Of a stretch of DNA of 64,000 nt, positions 15,658 through 28,000 are shown piece after piece. Position numbers and translations under genes: made by a program. The notes beneath the pieces are model-generated. The model was not told the origin of the DNA, made no database searches, and saw only the letters and a list, made by a program, of their open reading frames with translations. Position 1 is the first letter of the stretch. Every line of letters starts with the position of its first letter. The DNA comes from Bugulina stolonifera. Its lineage: Eukaryota; Bryozoa; Gymnolaemata; Cheilostomatida; Bugulidae. The DNA is taken from contig OW285189.1 of NCBI GenBank assembly GCA_935421135.1, forward strand, positions 23,562,298 through 23,626,297, in the 5' to 3' direction.

Positions 15658-17619
15658 ATGGGCTGCATAGCTGTACTAGGTAAGTACATAACAACACACT
15701 ATATAATATAGATATGTACTACTGGCTTCCATTGGCTGCAGAGTTGATACTGGACAATGACCTAGTGACCACCATCTTAATTTCCTTGTAGGCGCCAATG
15801 GCAGACTCGGAGAGAAGGTGATGAGAGAGGCTCTATCTAGAGGTCATCAAGTAGTAGCTATAGTCAGGTTCTCTCTTGCCAGGATACCATTTGAGTTGGC
15901 TCATCACAAGAAAGTAGAGGTATAATAATACTGCTGTTGTATACCTTGTATACATTGAGTACCCTCACCTTATCATCAGTGTTGTGCAGTTCTAGTAATG
16001 AATGCAGTTTTCTATAAATCCTTTGAGAATTATCTTTGAGCTGATAGTAAAGATATTATATAATGCATTCACTGTTACTCTTTCAGGTTAGAGTGGTAAA
16101 TGTGTTCACTGAATCTTCACTTGTTCACAATCTCAGAGGTATGTTCATTTTCGGAGTTATCTTTTCTTTGCAGTATCTTTGATCACTGTGGTATGTTATT
16201 ATAGTATCATATAATATGTGCTATATTTTCTTGCTAGGAAATTTATGGACAGTTAGGGACTTGGCTCCATATTTGTAGAAATAGCCTATCCCAGACTGGG
16301 GTTTGAACCCAAAGTTCTAAAGCAGTGGAGAGACAATTAACTAATACACCAGCTAAGCTTCCTTAAAAAAGCACTTTACTGATGAGCAGTAGTATGTGCC
16401 ATATGCAGACACTTACAATAAGTAGACCATGATTATAGCATGGCTGACCATTATTGGCCACTAACCAAACACATACTATATTGTACTTTGTCTCTTATTT
16501 AGGTTGTGATGTTGTTATCTCCTGTCTTCACTTCTACAAAGCTGAAGTTGGTATGTTTAAATCAGCTATGAAGTGTATCTGCATGGCCATGACTCGGCTG
16601 AATATACTCCGTCTGATAGTCATCAGCTCATGGTTCACATTCAGTAAGTAATCTACACTTGGAAGTTGTGTGCACCTCATTGATGAGAAGTAAGAGTAAT
16701 AACATACATGTATTTCCCACTCTTGTACTTTTACTTCACCCTATATGCTACTAACAGGAAGTCATTTTTGTTACAGCTGATAACACTATGAGTCATCTTA
16801 TGAAACTCGGTGTCAGCGTCATGTCGAGGTTCTCCGAGTCGAATCCTTGGAGAAGAGAGATGGAGTTGTCTATAGAGGAAGACTACAATGAGCTAGACTA
16901 CACCATTGTTAGAGTGTTTGGACTAAATGATGGCAAACCCTCAGGTATTCATATTTGCTAACTTTAATCACACGGAGTAAGGTTTGTGCACGCCTAGCCC
17001 GTGTGCTCAGACTCACCTGGTGCCATTTTACATGGATCATGCATGACACCTAAGTTCAATATCACTTTATTGATTTTTAATTAAAATAATATACCCTTTT
17101 CACTATGTTAAGGCTATTGAAATGGATTGCTGGATGTTAAAACAATCTAAAACTAGTCTAGTAATGCGCTTAGTGTGGTTGAACTGGCTGGCACAAATAT
17201 CAAATATTATTCAGGTTTGCCGTAGACTTCAACTATGACTGGAAAGTTTTTAGCTGACTGACTCTGAAAATGGCATGAGTTGCATCAGTCATTCTGCATA
17301 CCATGTAAAAGCAGTCATTGTATGGGACAGTAGAATCATACAACACAGTGCAATGATAGTACATAATAGTCTCATGTGGTCTTGAGAAATATGCTAGACA
17401 TGTGCAGTCACAGTTGTGATTCCTAGTAGTAACGGGTGTAGAGAATGCACTCCACTCTGCATTACAGGTAGACCATGTACACGTATTGAAGGACATCCTT
17501 GGGTCAACAGAGGAATACTATCTGGATGGTATTCTTCTAGGACAGATGTAGCTGATTTCCTGATTGATACTGTTGAAAATAAGCGGCATATTAAGAAGTC
17601 AGTAGCAATAGTCTTTTGA
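15658..17619 (+). CDS. NmrA/flavin-reductase-like NAD(P)-binding protein, tandem copy 1
   Basis: Six exons: 15658-15679, 15792-15919, 16087-16138, 16503-16643, 16777-16944, 17468-17619; 220 residues. Rossmann N-terminus IAVLGANGRLGEKVMREALS RGH, with the glycine motif GxxGxxG and then a strand ending in VAIVR. CDVVISCLHF and LRLIVISSW are the next strands; YTIVRVFGL and RTDVADFLID fit the C-terminal part of the atypical short-chain reductase family that includes biliverdin reductase B and NmrA-like proteins. Threonine of the usual GATG is replaced by asparagine (GANG). No substrate can be assigned. It is the upstream member of a head-to-tail pair with the gene at 18480-21617: exon 3 is 52 bp in both, and all five intron phases (1,0,1,1,1) agree. 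A SINE lies in intron 3. Confidence 0.82.
16236..16362 (-). mobile_element. tRNA-derived SINE, copy 3
   Basis: Minus-strand reading gives an A-box-like region (TTAGCTGGTGTATTAGTTAA), then B box TGGGTTTGAACCCC-like sequence (16298-16311, one change), then CAGTCTGGGATAGGCTATTT, matching copies 1, 2 and 4. It sits in intron 3 of the first NmrA-like gene. Confidence 0.7.
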
Positions 17620-18479
17620 ATATTTTCTGAGAGAAGAGAGAAGGCAATTCCTAAAAGAACCAACAATTTCTTTAATTTTTTTTAATTCGGTGCAGAATCA
17701 TAATTTCTTACAGGGAATTAATTTTAACCAAAGAATGTACTACTTGACTTTTTTTATCTACTCAACAGTAGTTTTAGAAATATTTATTATGATCTTCAGA
17801 AGTTGGATGCTTTCTTTCAGAATACCAGGATAATAATAATATTTCTTTGAACTAGGCTTTGGCTATGTTAAATAGTCTGCAACTGACTTTCTTTTCCTTT
17901 GCATGATTTCTGCAATACACATTCTTTTAATAACTTTCAACTAAATATTCACAGTTATTACTAGCTTGAGACTGCCTAGCTGCTGGTGGTTTCTAGTATG
18001 CTCTGCAGCTCTCTAATCAAGTATTAGCAGTATGTTGTGGCATTACAGAGCATTAGTAACCTGTCACTTTTTAGCTAACAGCTCCGTGCTATGTACTGTA
18101 CAAGTGCCTAGTATTATGGGTGGCAAAAACTGTCCTGAATAAAACTATTATTGTAATGTGGTTGTACAATGTACTTTGTACAATAGGCTATGAGCTATCA
18201 TGAATAAAAGTAGCTATACTAGTTATGATAATCTGCAGTACGAGTATATAGTGTATTATTGTGCTTTCAGTAGCGGAGCCAATCACAAGGTATCGTTATC
18301 AGTTAAGATAACTCACTCAGTCCAACAGCCACCTACCATCAAGTTCCTATTAGACATGCTTATTATACTAGGGTCAGTCATCAATCACAGTTAGTAGTGC
18401 ATAGTACTGTGGCATACATGCTGTATATGTAGAATTATAAAGTCACCAGGGAGAGAACAGCAGGGGAAGTACTGTAACT
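17620..18479. other. Intergenic between the tandem reductase-like genes
   Basis: About 860 bp with an AATAAA at 18137 that could serve the upstream gene. No exon-like reading frame with splice sites was found. Confidence 0.55.
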
Positions 18480-21400
18480 ATGTCTACAAACAAGCTGAAG
18501 ATAGTCTTGTTGGGTAAGATGAGTTACTCATTACTACATGTAAATGCTGCTTATAATATAATGAATATACATGTATAAGCTACATGTAATAATAGGTAAT
18601 ATCATAAATGTAGCACATCATACCCTAGGCTGCTTTATTTATTTAACTGTGAGTCTGCACCCACAGTTAAAAAACAATGTGCATGTACAAGTATACCACA
18701 TTTTGGCATATGTAGGCTACATTATGTAGGCCTACAGTAAGTATAACAGTACATCACATACCTGTTACCTCTGCGAATAAAGAGTACACAGCCACCCAGG
18801 TACTGCAAAAATTGTTCCCATCACCTGCTATACAAATGGTAAACTATAATGTCAAACAGAGCAGACATCAGGTTCTGTAATGTACATTGTGAGGGTTTAT
18901 TATACTCATCTATGTGATATTTGTGTTGTGTCATATTAGGTGTACATGCACATGTATAACTACATGTGTATATTGTGTGTAGCTACAGGCCAAATAATGC
19001 ATGTAGTATATGTAGATGCATATTTCATGTTTGTGTCTGACTGACTGTGGTGCATACCTACAGATCTAAACCCATAATGTAGTGTGTATATGCAATAACA
19101 TTTGCTACAATATAAAGTTACATAATAACATCTGTGGCAGGTGCAACAGGTAACTCTGGACTGCAGGTTATAGAGCAGGCAATGGGCAGAGGTCATCATG
19201 TGAAAGCACTGGTTAGGAGCCCAGATAAGGTGGGAATCCAGCATGATAACCTCAAGGTAAGTAGTGGCCTACAAAGTAGTATTTCTCTGCCTTATCACTG
19301 AGGTAGAGATACCAGTGAAGGCTTAGTTTACATGTGCATGTAAGTAGTGGTTTAGAGTGCTATTATACATTATACTACATATTGTATAATAACACATTAC
19401 ATAATTTCCCAATCTATAGTCACTCCAAGTACACACAAAGAATTCACTAACTTAAAAAATGGTGGGTGGTTATTATGATTGATTGACTGGAGAATTTGGC
19501 TAAAATCAGCTTATCGAGACAAGGGTAATGTACTAATTCTAGTAGGCTTCTAGTAGTCTGGAGCCTTGGCTGATCATCAAGACATTGCAGTACCTATCAT
19601 CAATGCCTCATGTTGAATTGCTGTTCTTACACTTTGCAGATTGTCAAAACAGATATATATGACCGTGAGGCTCTCTCCAGTGAGCTTAAAGGTAGGTAAG
19701 ACTACAACTGTGTGATAAATATAGGTATAGTCATGTCATGGTCTGTGTAGACCCAGATCGATCCAAGAGGTCTTGAAGACACTATTAACCGCAATGAAAG
19801 ATAGTAGAGGGGAAGCTGTTAATTGATAAATTTGGATAGCCTTGGATCCTTATTTGTAGTTGGAGTTTGGGAGGTCAATCAACAATATACTGTATAGAGA
19901 AGATAATTCCCCCTACATGTACATTAGTGGTTATGGTTACTGGGAGGGCGATATTGGGAGAACACTGCAGAATACATCATTGTGTATGAAGTTCATATAC
20001 AGTGCAGAGGAGAAAATATAAGCAGAATAGAAATCCCCTTCTCTCTTTACACAAACTGTCTCCTATCATGTACAAGCAGAGTACGTTTTGGCCAGTTCAT
20101 TTGATTTTTTGTTCACTGGATTACCATTTTTGTTCACATGGTAATCTAGTGAGGAATCACCATGGCAAGTCTCACTATATAATATTGCCATGGTAATTCC
20201 AAACTATAATGCTTTTTGCAGATTTATTTCTGCATGTGTATGAAATAGTAAATAGCAAAGTTTTAATTTCTAGTGCTTTGAGCAACTTACAATAAATTTC
20301 CTATGCTTGAATGAGAAAAAGAGAAAATGCACTTCTTTTAATATAGCATATCTGCCATTTGATATCTACATGTGCACAATAGGCTGTAGATAAAATGTAT
20401 ATGTTAAACTCATGGAAATTTAGTACCTACAGTGTACATGTACATGTACTAGGTGGTATCATTGTATATACATATACATGTATATACAATGATAATGCAT
20501 AGCCATTACAAGTGCATTCATATTGGTGAATTATGCATGTAGCACATGTGTGTATATTCTATGTCTATTTGTAGACTGTGATGTTGTACTTTCATGTCTT
20601 GGGATTAGAGGGAAGATGCCAAAGGGTACCTCATTTTACTTAGATACTATGAAGTCTATAGTCTCAGCAATGAAAGAAAGTAATGTGAAAAGACTCATTG
20701 CTATGAGCTCATGGGGCACCTACAGTATGTACAATACTACATGTAGCTTTTATCTATTGTTTGCCACTGTACAAGCATATACATGTAATATAATACACGC
20801 GTCCTCGGAAATGTCCTTGGGTACTGTGAGGTGGTAAAATAATTTCATGTCAATCTTGTTTTTTAAATGCTTTACTTTTATTTTAGGACACCCAAGCTCT
20901 TCATTTTTCATAGACTACGGGTTTAGATTCATAATAGCCGGAGTTTTAGATAGCATGAGAGAAATGGAACTATATTTAGAGAAAAACTGTCAAGAGTTAG
21001 ATTTTACCATTGTCCGGCCAGCTGGATTAACTGATGACCCGCTAACAGGTAACTTGAAATTAATGGAGTTATGGAAACTGGTTGTCTGGGGGAAAAGATT
21101 GTAGAATATTAGAGAATTTAAACTCTGACCCAACATCTATGCTCTAAAGTTTCAAGGCTAATGCCAAATCACATCTGCTTGTCAATATTGTAAAAATATT
21201 GACTAAAGTTTCATAGTTATAATACAATGTACCATGTCCTTACTTGTGTGTGCAAGCATGTGTGTTATTTATACTCATATATTGTATTTCCATGCCTGGG
21301 ACTCAGGTACACTACATCTGTCCATGTTCTATTATATCAGTATAATGTATTAAATGGTTTTTGGTTCACAATTCACATGTCTGTGTAGGTAATGCAGGAG

Positions 21401-21617
21401 TACAACCATGCATCAAATTTATACCTGTGGAATTATCCCCTCTTCTTCCCTTGCTATTTTAGAGAAACCATTCCAAGTGGAGCAGGACTGTCCTTGTGTC
21501 CCTCAGGGATGGTGTGGTAGCAACTTTGCTATAGCCAGAGCGGACGTGGCTAGGTTCATGTTAGACTGTGCAGAGGCCAACTCTTACACCAAGTCCTGCT
21601 TATCCATCATGAACTAG
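18480..21617 (+). CDS. NmrA/flavin-reductase-like NAD(P)-binding protein, tandem copy 2
   Basis: Six exons: 18480-18513, 19141-19256, 19640-19691, 20575-20724, 20887-21048, 21463-21617; 222 residues. It keeps the canonical nucleotide-binding start KIVLLGATGNSGLQVIEQAM, followed by HHVKALVRSPDK, where the arginine after the second strand is the usual NADP-phosphate contact. Later elements are CDVVLSCLGIRG, VKRLIAMSSWGTY, DFTIVRPAGLTD and ARADVARFMLD. This order is typical of the BLVRB/NmrA-like atypical SDR family; the function is likely a small soluble NADPH-dependent reductase or redox sensor. Similarity to the neighbour is modest but the gene structure is conserved, so the duplication is old. 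Intron 1 holds a perfect 10-bp-arm hairpin (18642-18671). Confidence 0.86.
18642..18671. repeat. Perfect inverted repeat (10-bp arms)
   Basis: TTTAACTGTG, 10-base spacer, CACAGTTAAA, in intron 1 of the second reductase-like gene. Function unknown. Confidence 0.8.
20457..20494. repeat. Perfect inverted repeat (17-bp arms)
   Basis: TATCATTGTATATACAT, loop ATAC, then ATGTATATACAATGATA, in intron 3 of the second reductase-like gene, about 80 bp before exon 4. Confidence 0.85.
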
Positions 21618-22081
21618 TGTACTTGATGACACATCAGCTAGCCATAATGTATTATTGCACTTGTCCTATACAATATACTTGTAGGTATAGAGGCCTGTCA
21701 ACTTTGTTTCAATATTTTTCAGGAACTACATAGGTTAGTAAAATTGTAGTGTAGTCTGTAGTGTAGACCTTTAATAATATAGGAATACCATAAAAATATA
21801 AGTTATATAGCCTAAATTGATAAAAGGTTAAACGTACAATCATAATAATAATATTATAATATACAATACCAATGTATCATTAAGTCTATCCAGAAAAATT
21901 AGCCTAACAAAATTAATAATTGGTGCCATAAAATGAAGAACATAGTAAATACATGTAGGCCTACATAGCAACTGTAATTGATAGTTGTTCATCAGTAAAT
22001 TATGTACAATGTCATGAGTAATCTATGTACAGTATAAATTTATAGCAATAATACAGGCAGTCAAATGACTTGCATGTACGT
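21618..22081. other. Convergent 3' ends
   Basis: About 460 bp of AT-rich DNA between the plus-strand reductase-like gene and the minus-strand zinc finger gene. It must hold both 3' UTRs. No other feature seen. Confidence 0.5.
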
Positions 22082-25000
22082 CTAATTGTCAGCATTAGCT
22101 GAGCCATCTAACTCAGTCACTACTGTTTTCTCTCCCTTTACTCCAGTTTCGGCAGCTGGCTTAGCTTCAGCATTGCCTTCAGTACCAGATAAGGGCTTCC
22201 TCACTGGCTTAGCTGTACTGTCCCCACCTTTTGGTTGGTTTTTCAGCCGACTAACAAGTCCTTCCAAGCTACTGCTTTTACTCTTATGCTTAGCACCTCC
22301 CACTGGTTTCTCCTCGGCAGGTTTGTCCAGTTTGGCTACCTTAGGTTGAACAGGTTCCCCTGAGGAACTGTCATTCTCTAGATTAGTTCTACTGCTAGGC
22401 CTTGATCGTTTGTTGTTCTCATCCTGTGCTGTAGCTGTCATATCATTGTCAGCCAATACATTGAGCTCTTGTTTGCGTGCTCGACCTCTCAATCTTGTGG
22501 TATTAGCTGCACCAGAAGGAGCTGATGGTGCAGCTGTATTCACCTCCGAGCTGACGGAGGTCGTAGCCTTGATGCTGTCCAATTCATTACTACCTTCCTG
22601 TCGCTTAGCTCGGCTTCTATTCTTCCTCGGTTGTGAGGAACTTTGTTCTAAATCAGACGGTTGCAACATGTTTATAGGGAGATGCAGTGCAGCGTGACTA
22701 ATTATATTGAAAAAGCTGACAGTAATGTAATATATTACAGTTGCTAAGGTAACTAAGGTAGCTAAGCATACAGTTATGGCAATACAACTGAAGATAGAGT
22801 GAGAAGCAGTTTACAGGAAAACCCCAAAGTGTAGGGCCTACATGTATCATTGTTAAAGCATGGTTATTTAGTTGCATACCAACCTTCTTCTGGTTTCTCA
22901 TTGCTAAAGGAAGTGGATGGTTTCTCCTTGAGCAGTTCCGCCTCGGCAGATTTAGCCTTACTCCTACGGGTGACTGGACTGGAGCGCCCTGTATCAGCAG
23001 TAACTGGAAGTGAAAGATTTAGTCTAGCATTACCATCATCTGTGGAGTCGTCCAGGAGAGCACCAAGGTCTATGATATATGGTGCTAGACCACCGTCCAA
23101 CAATGTAGCCACTTCACTGTGGTGGCACTTCCTCAGATGGCTTTTGCACTCTGATTTATTGTAAGACGTAAACTTGCACAGCTTACATTTGTACCTCCTC
23201 CACCCAAGATGCCTTACAGCGTGGCGTCTGAGGTTAGAACTACTGCCATACTGTCTCTTACACTTGAGACATAATAGCTTACGCAAGTCTATCATTCTAC
23301 TAATCTTGGCCTCGTCCTCAGCATCTAGCAATGGCACAGACTCTCCCTGCACTAGTATACGAATACCTTTGGTATCCCTTGCCTTTACAATATCCTCACC
23401 AGGTTTCTGCTCCCCATCTACGGTGGAAGGATCAGTGACAGGTCCATCTTCTATTACATCATCCTTGAGCTTATATGCCTGAGATCCATCCGGTTGTTGG
23501 ATCTTAACCACTTCTGGTACCTTCTCTATCAACCTAATGGTACCGTCAGAGAACTGCTTGGGTTTGATGTTCCTCTTCGTTCTGCCCAATGCTAGCGAGG
23601 TTGGCGTCGATGTGGTAGACGAGGGTGTGGGAGGACTGGAAGGTGGTGATGCGTTCAACTCCTCTTCTTTAGCTGCACTAGATGGAGATAGCTGCATCAG
23701 TATGTCATCAGCGTCGAGTTTAGCTGGAGACAAGTTGGCCTCTCCTTCAGTCTGCTTACTGCTGGTGTCCTCTTTCTTCTTACTGGTTTTATCAGCTCCT
23801 GTCACAACTGCAGCTGAAGCCAAAGTCTTTCCACGTACTGGAGTCAATTCATTCTTACTCCTCTTTACAGCTGTGTTGTTCATAACTTTACCAATAGAGT
23901 CGTCTACATCTATGCTGGCCGTCTTACTGCTGGACTCTTTTGGTGCAGACTTCTTGTTAGGCCCATCCTTGGATGCCATCTTTTTGCTATCAGCTTCCTT
24001 TATATTACCTTTGGTAGTCTCAGCTTTCGATGCCTCACTCAGCCCGACCACTGTCTCACTCTGCTTGGATACATCTTTTTTACCTGACACAGTTTTAACA
24101 TCAGCCTTGGTGTTTGTATTATCCTTGTCACGCTTGGTACAGATGACAGCATGCTGAACCATATTCTGTCTGGAGCTAAATGCTCTATTGCACGTCTTAC
24201 AGACAAATAATATTGGCTTGGTAGTCTTGGAACTAGCGGGTTGCTGCTTTTGGAAGTCGGGTGGTGGTAAACCTGCCTTCTTGAAGCAGGCGACCATGTG
24301 TAGTCTAAGGTACTGAGTCTTAGGAAACACCTTTGAGCAGATGATGCATGATCTGCAAGGGGAGACAACATCAAGTGCATTAGTTATAATAGATATTCTA
24401 CATGTAGATGCATCTCAATACAACATACCAGCTGCATAAATAGTACATAGTTATAATATTATGTAGTTTGATGGCATCAGCCTGTGTGTGTCACAGGTTG
24501 TTCATATCCCACTATACATTGAAACAGAAGCAATACTTACGAACTCAATGTGGGGTCAGCAGAGGCACTGGACTCTCCCTTCTTTCTCCTATCAGCTGCT
24601 GAGGTTGTAGCCTGAGGTCCCTGCTGCTGATCACTGGAGCCCTGCTGGTTAGCAGCAGTGTTTTCAGCATCAGGGTTGTCATCAGTACCAGGGTCAGTGT
24701 ATACTCGGGCTCTTATCTTCTCTCTCACCTTGTCCACATTGTCCCCTGTGAGTCCGTGAAATTTCTTAAGGTGTCTGGTCACGCCCCAGAACTACAATAG
24801 CAGAGGTACAGAGTTTACATGAATTGCACAGACCAGCACAGTGCACTTGTCTACATTACACTGTGATTGCTTATTACAGCACAGTTGATGGCACTTAGAG
24901 TTATCTATCTACAGAATGAAGGCAGCAGACAATTCCAAATACATGTATCTCTGCACTCCAGCACATTATGGATAGACATGTAAACTAGTAACTGTCTCTA

Positions 25001-28000
25001 ATAATGAACTAGGAGCACATTGGAGGTGAGCACAGTGTATCACTGTACTCTTATCCCTAATCGCATGCCCACCTTCCCTAATTCGGTAACAATGATGATA
25101 GGATACTATCACAATTGATGAAAGAAGACAACTCTTTCAATATCATAAATGTGAGTAAAAGAAGCAAGAATATTAGAATCGACTAGAGAATAACACATCC
25201 ATTCACTAAGTAATCCTGTGTGTTATGTCTAGGTGTCATTATCAGCATTAGTCCATTCAAAGGAAGCTGAAGAGAAGTTGGTAAACAGCAAACCTGCATC
25301 AGTAAGGTTGAGTGTATACCTCAACCTTACTTATATCAGGCTGCATGAGATACAGGGCATCAAATAACTATTTTTATCAAAACACCAACACAACACAGAC
25401 GAAGGAGACAGGGTCACACAACTCCTGCCCTCATCAAAGGAGTTGGCTACCACTACTATTACACTGTGTAATAAACAAACAGGAAGTAATCTCAGCTATT
25501 ACTACTCGCTGGTAGGAATTATTGGAAAGACCATTCAGCTGAAACTGGAAGCTGACTGCATCAGTTTCCACAAATTACAGAGCTTGGACATGTGATGTTA
25601 TTACATCTGGAGATAGTGACACTCTACTCTGTCCACTATAATATATATATATTACACATGACCATGTATCATAGTACTAAGAGACAGACAGACAGACAGA
25701 GAGACAGGTGGGATCAGAGGTTGAGACAGGGCACTTAATTCTACATGGTAACTAATTACCATCATGACAGGCTGAATATAACATAGTAATGTATAGCATA
25801 TAATTGTAGTACAAGTGGAGATGGATGGTAGGAGCCTAGCCAATGAACTGCCCATAGTTGAAGGCATTGACTGTGAAACCATTGAACCAGGTCAATACAA
25901 GCTTTAGATAGTACAGTGTTCTTAGATAATTACATTCTTGTAGGTTTATAATACAAAGTACACTGTATATATTAGTATGCATACATACATGCAGGCTTAC
26001 ATGTATCACTGTTATACATGTATGTATAATACAGTATTGCTACTCACTATGTATATATTGTACATATGTACAACAGTAGTATAACAGTACTAATAGTACA
26101 CTGTATGCGCATACACTGCACTATATAATATTATTACTGTATGTTATCTGACTGAGTAACAAGGAACAGTATTATTACCAAGACCAATGATATACATACA
26201 ATTATAAATAGGGACTAGAGAGATATAACTAAGTAGATAAGGCTGATAGTCCTCATATTGTACTACACACAGTCATCTACTTCATACAAATGTGTGCATT
26301 TCTACATACAGTATAATATACATGTACATACAGTATAATACATGTATATGTACATGGATAAGGTACAATACATATTGTATGTGTAGCCTACATATCTCGA
26401 CTGAATATTACAGCACATTCTTCTACTTACTGTTTAACACAAAACACTCTTGATGACAATGATACATACATGTGATATACACTGGTCAATTGGAAGTGTA
26501 CATAACTATTATATAGAATGATCACCTAGCCACAAGTCATTCAAGGTTATACAATATTATAAACTACAACATTATATATTATATAATATTATATATATTA
26601 TATAATATTATATAATATATATAATATTATATAATATATATACTCACATGTTATATAATATATATAATGTTATATAATATATATAATATTATATAATATA
26701 TATAATATTATATAATATATATAATATTATATATATTATATATATTATATAATATTATATATATTATATAATAGTTGTCAAATATAGTGTGACAGAGATA
26801 TTTACATATTGATAGAGGAGTATTGCAGAGTGTGCATTATAGAGTGTCTTCGCCACCTAAAGTTTAGGCACAGGTAAACTTGCTCAAGAATTCTCCGGCC
26901 CACTTCAGTTACAGGGCCGCGAAAACATTGGTCTGGACCAGAAACTTAGGTGTGCCGATGAGCTAAGGATGGTTTTCTCCGACCAAGCAGAATCCCATGT
27001 CAATAGCCCTTTCGGCCTATACCTGACAGGCACCTTTATTTGCGAACAGGGTCAGTCCAAGAAATCACGTACACACTAACAGTGTGTGTATGTATGGCAT
27101 AGTGTGGGTATAGTAGTGTAGGTATAGTAGTGTAGGTATAGTAGTGTAGGTATAGTAGTGTAGGTATAGTAGTGTAGGTATAGTAGTGTTGGTATAGTAG
27201 CGTAGGTATAGTGTAGTGTAGGTATAGTAGTGTAGGTATAGTAGCGTAGGTATAGTGTAGTGTAGGTATAGTAGTGTAGGTATAGTAGTGTAGGTATAGT
27301 AGTGTAGGTATAGTAGCGTAGGTATAGTAGTGTAGGTATAGTAGTGTAGGTATAGTAGTGTAGGTATAGTAGTGTAGGTATAGTAGTGTAGGTATAGTAG
27401 CGTAGGTATAGTAGCGTAGGTATAGTAGTGTAGGTATAGTAGTGTAGGTATAGTAGCGTAGGTATAGTAGCGTAGGTATAGTAGCGTAGGTATAGTAGTG
27501 TAGGTATAGTAGTGTAGGTATAGTAGTGTAGGTATAGTAGTGTAGGTATAGTAGTGTAGGTATAGTAGTGTAGGTATAGTAGTGTAGGTATAGTAGTGTA
27601 GGTATAGTAGCGTAGGTATAGTAGCGTAGGTATAGTAGCGTAGGTATAGTAGCGTAGGTATAGTAGCGTAGGTATAGTGTAGTGTAGGTATAGTAGTGTA
27701 GGTATAGTAGTGTAGGTATAGTAGTGTAGGTATAGTAGTGTAGGTATAGTAGTGTAGGTATAGTAGTGTAGGTATAGTAGTGTAGGTATAGTAGTGTAGG
27801 TATAGTAGTGTAGGTATAGTAGTGTAGGTATAGTAGTGTAGGTATAGTAGTGTAGGTATAGTAGTGTAGGTATAGTAGTGTAGGTATAGTAGTGTAGGTA
27901 TAGTAGTGTAGGTATAGTAGTGTAGGTATTAATAATAGTAGTGTAGGTATACTGCATGTAAGTACAAAGTAGATATGGTTTAGGAGAGCTCACCAGTATG

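Noticed and set aside
23537..24157. 206-codon plus-strand frame opposite the zinc finger exon
   Set aside because: Antisense shadow of the 1469-bp exon 8, which has zinc fingers in the other strand.
26845..27070. rRNA or mitochondrial fragment
   Set aside because: No segment matches the conserved rRNA or snRNA motifs I know; kept only as an unexplained GC-rich block.
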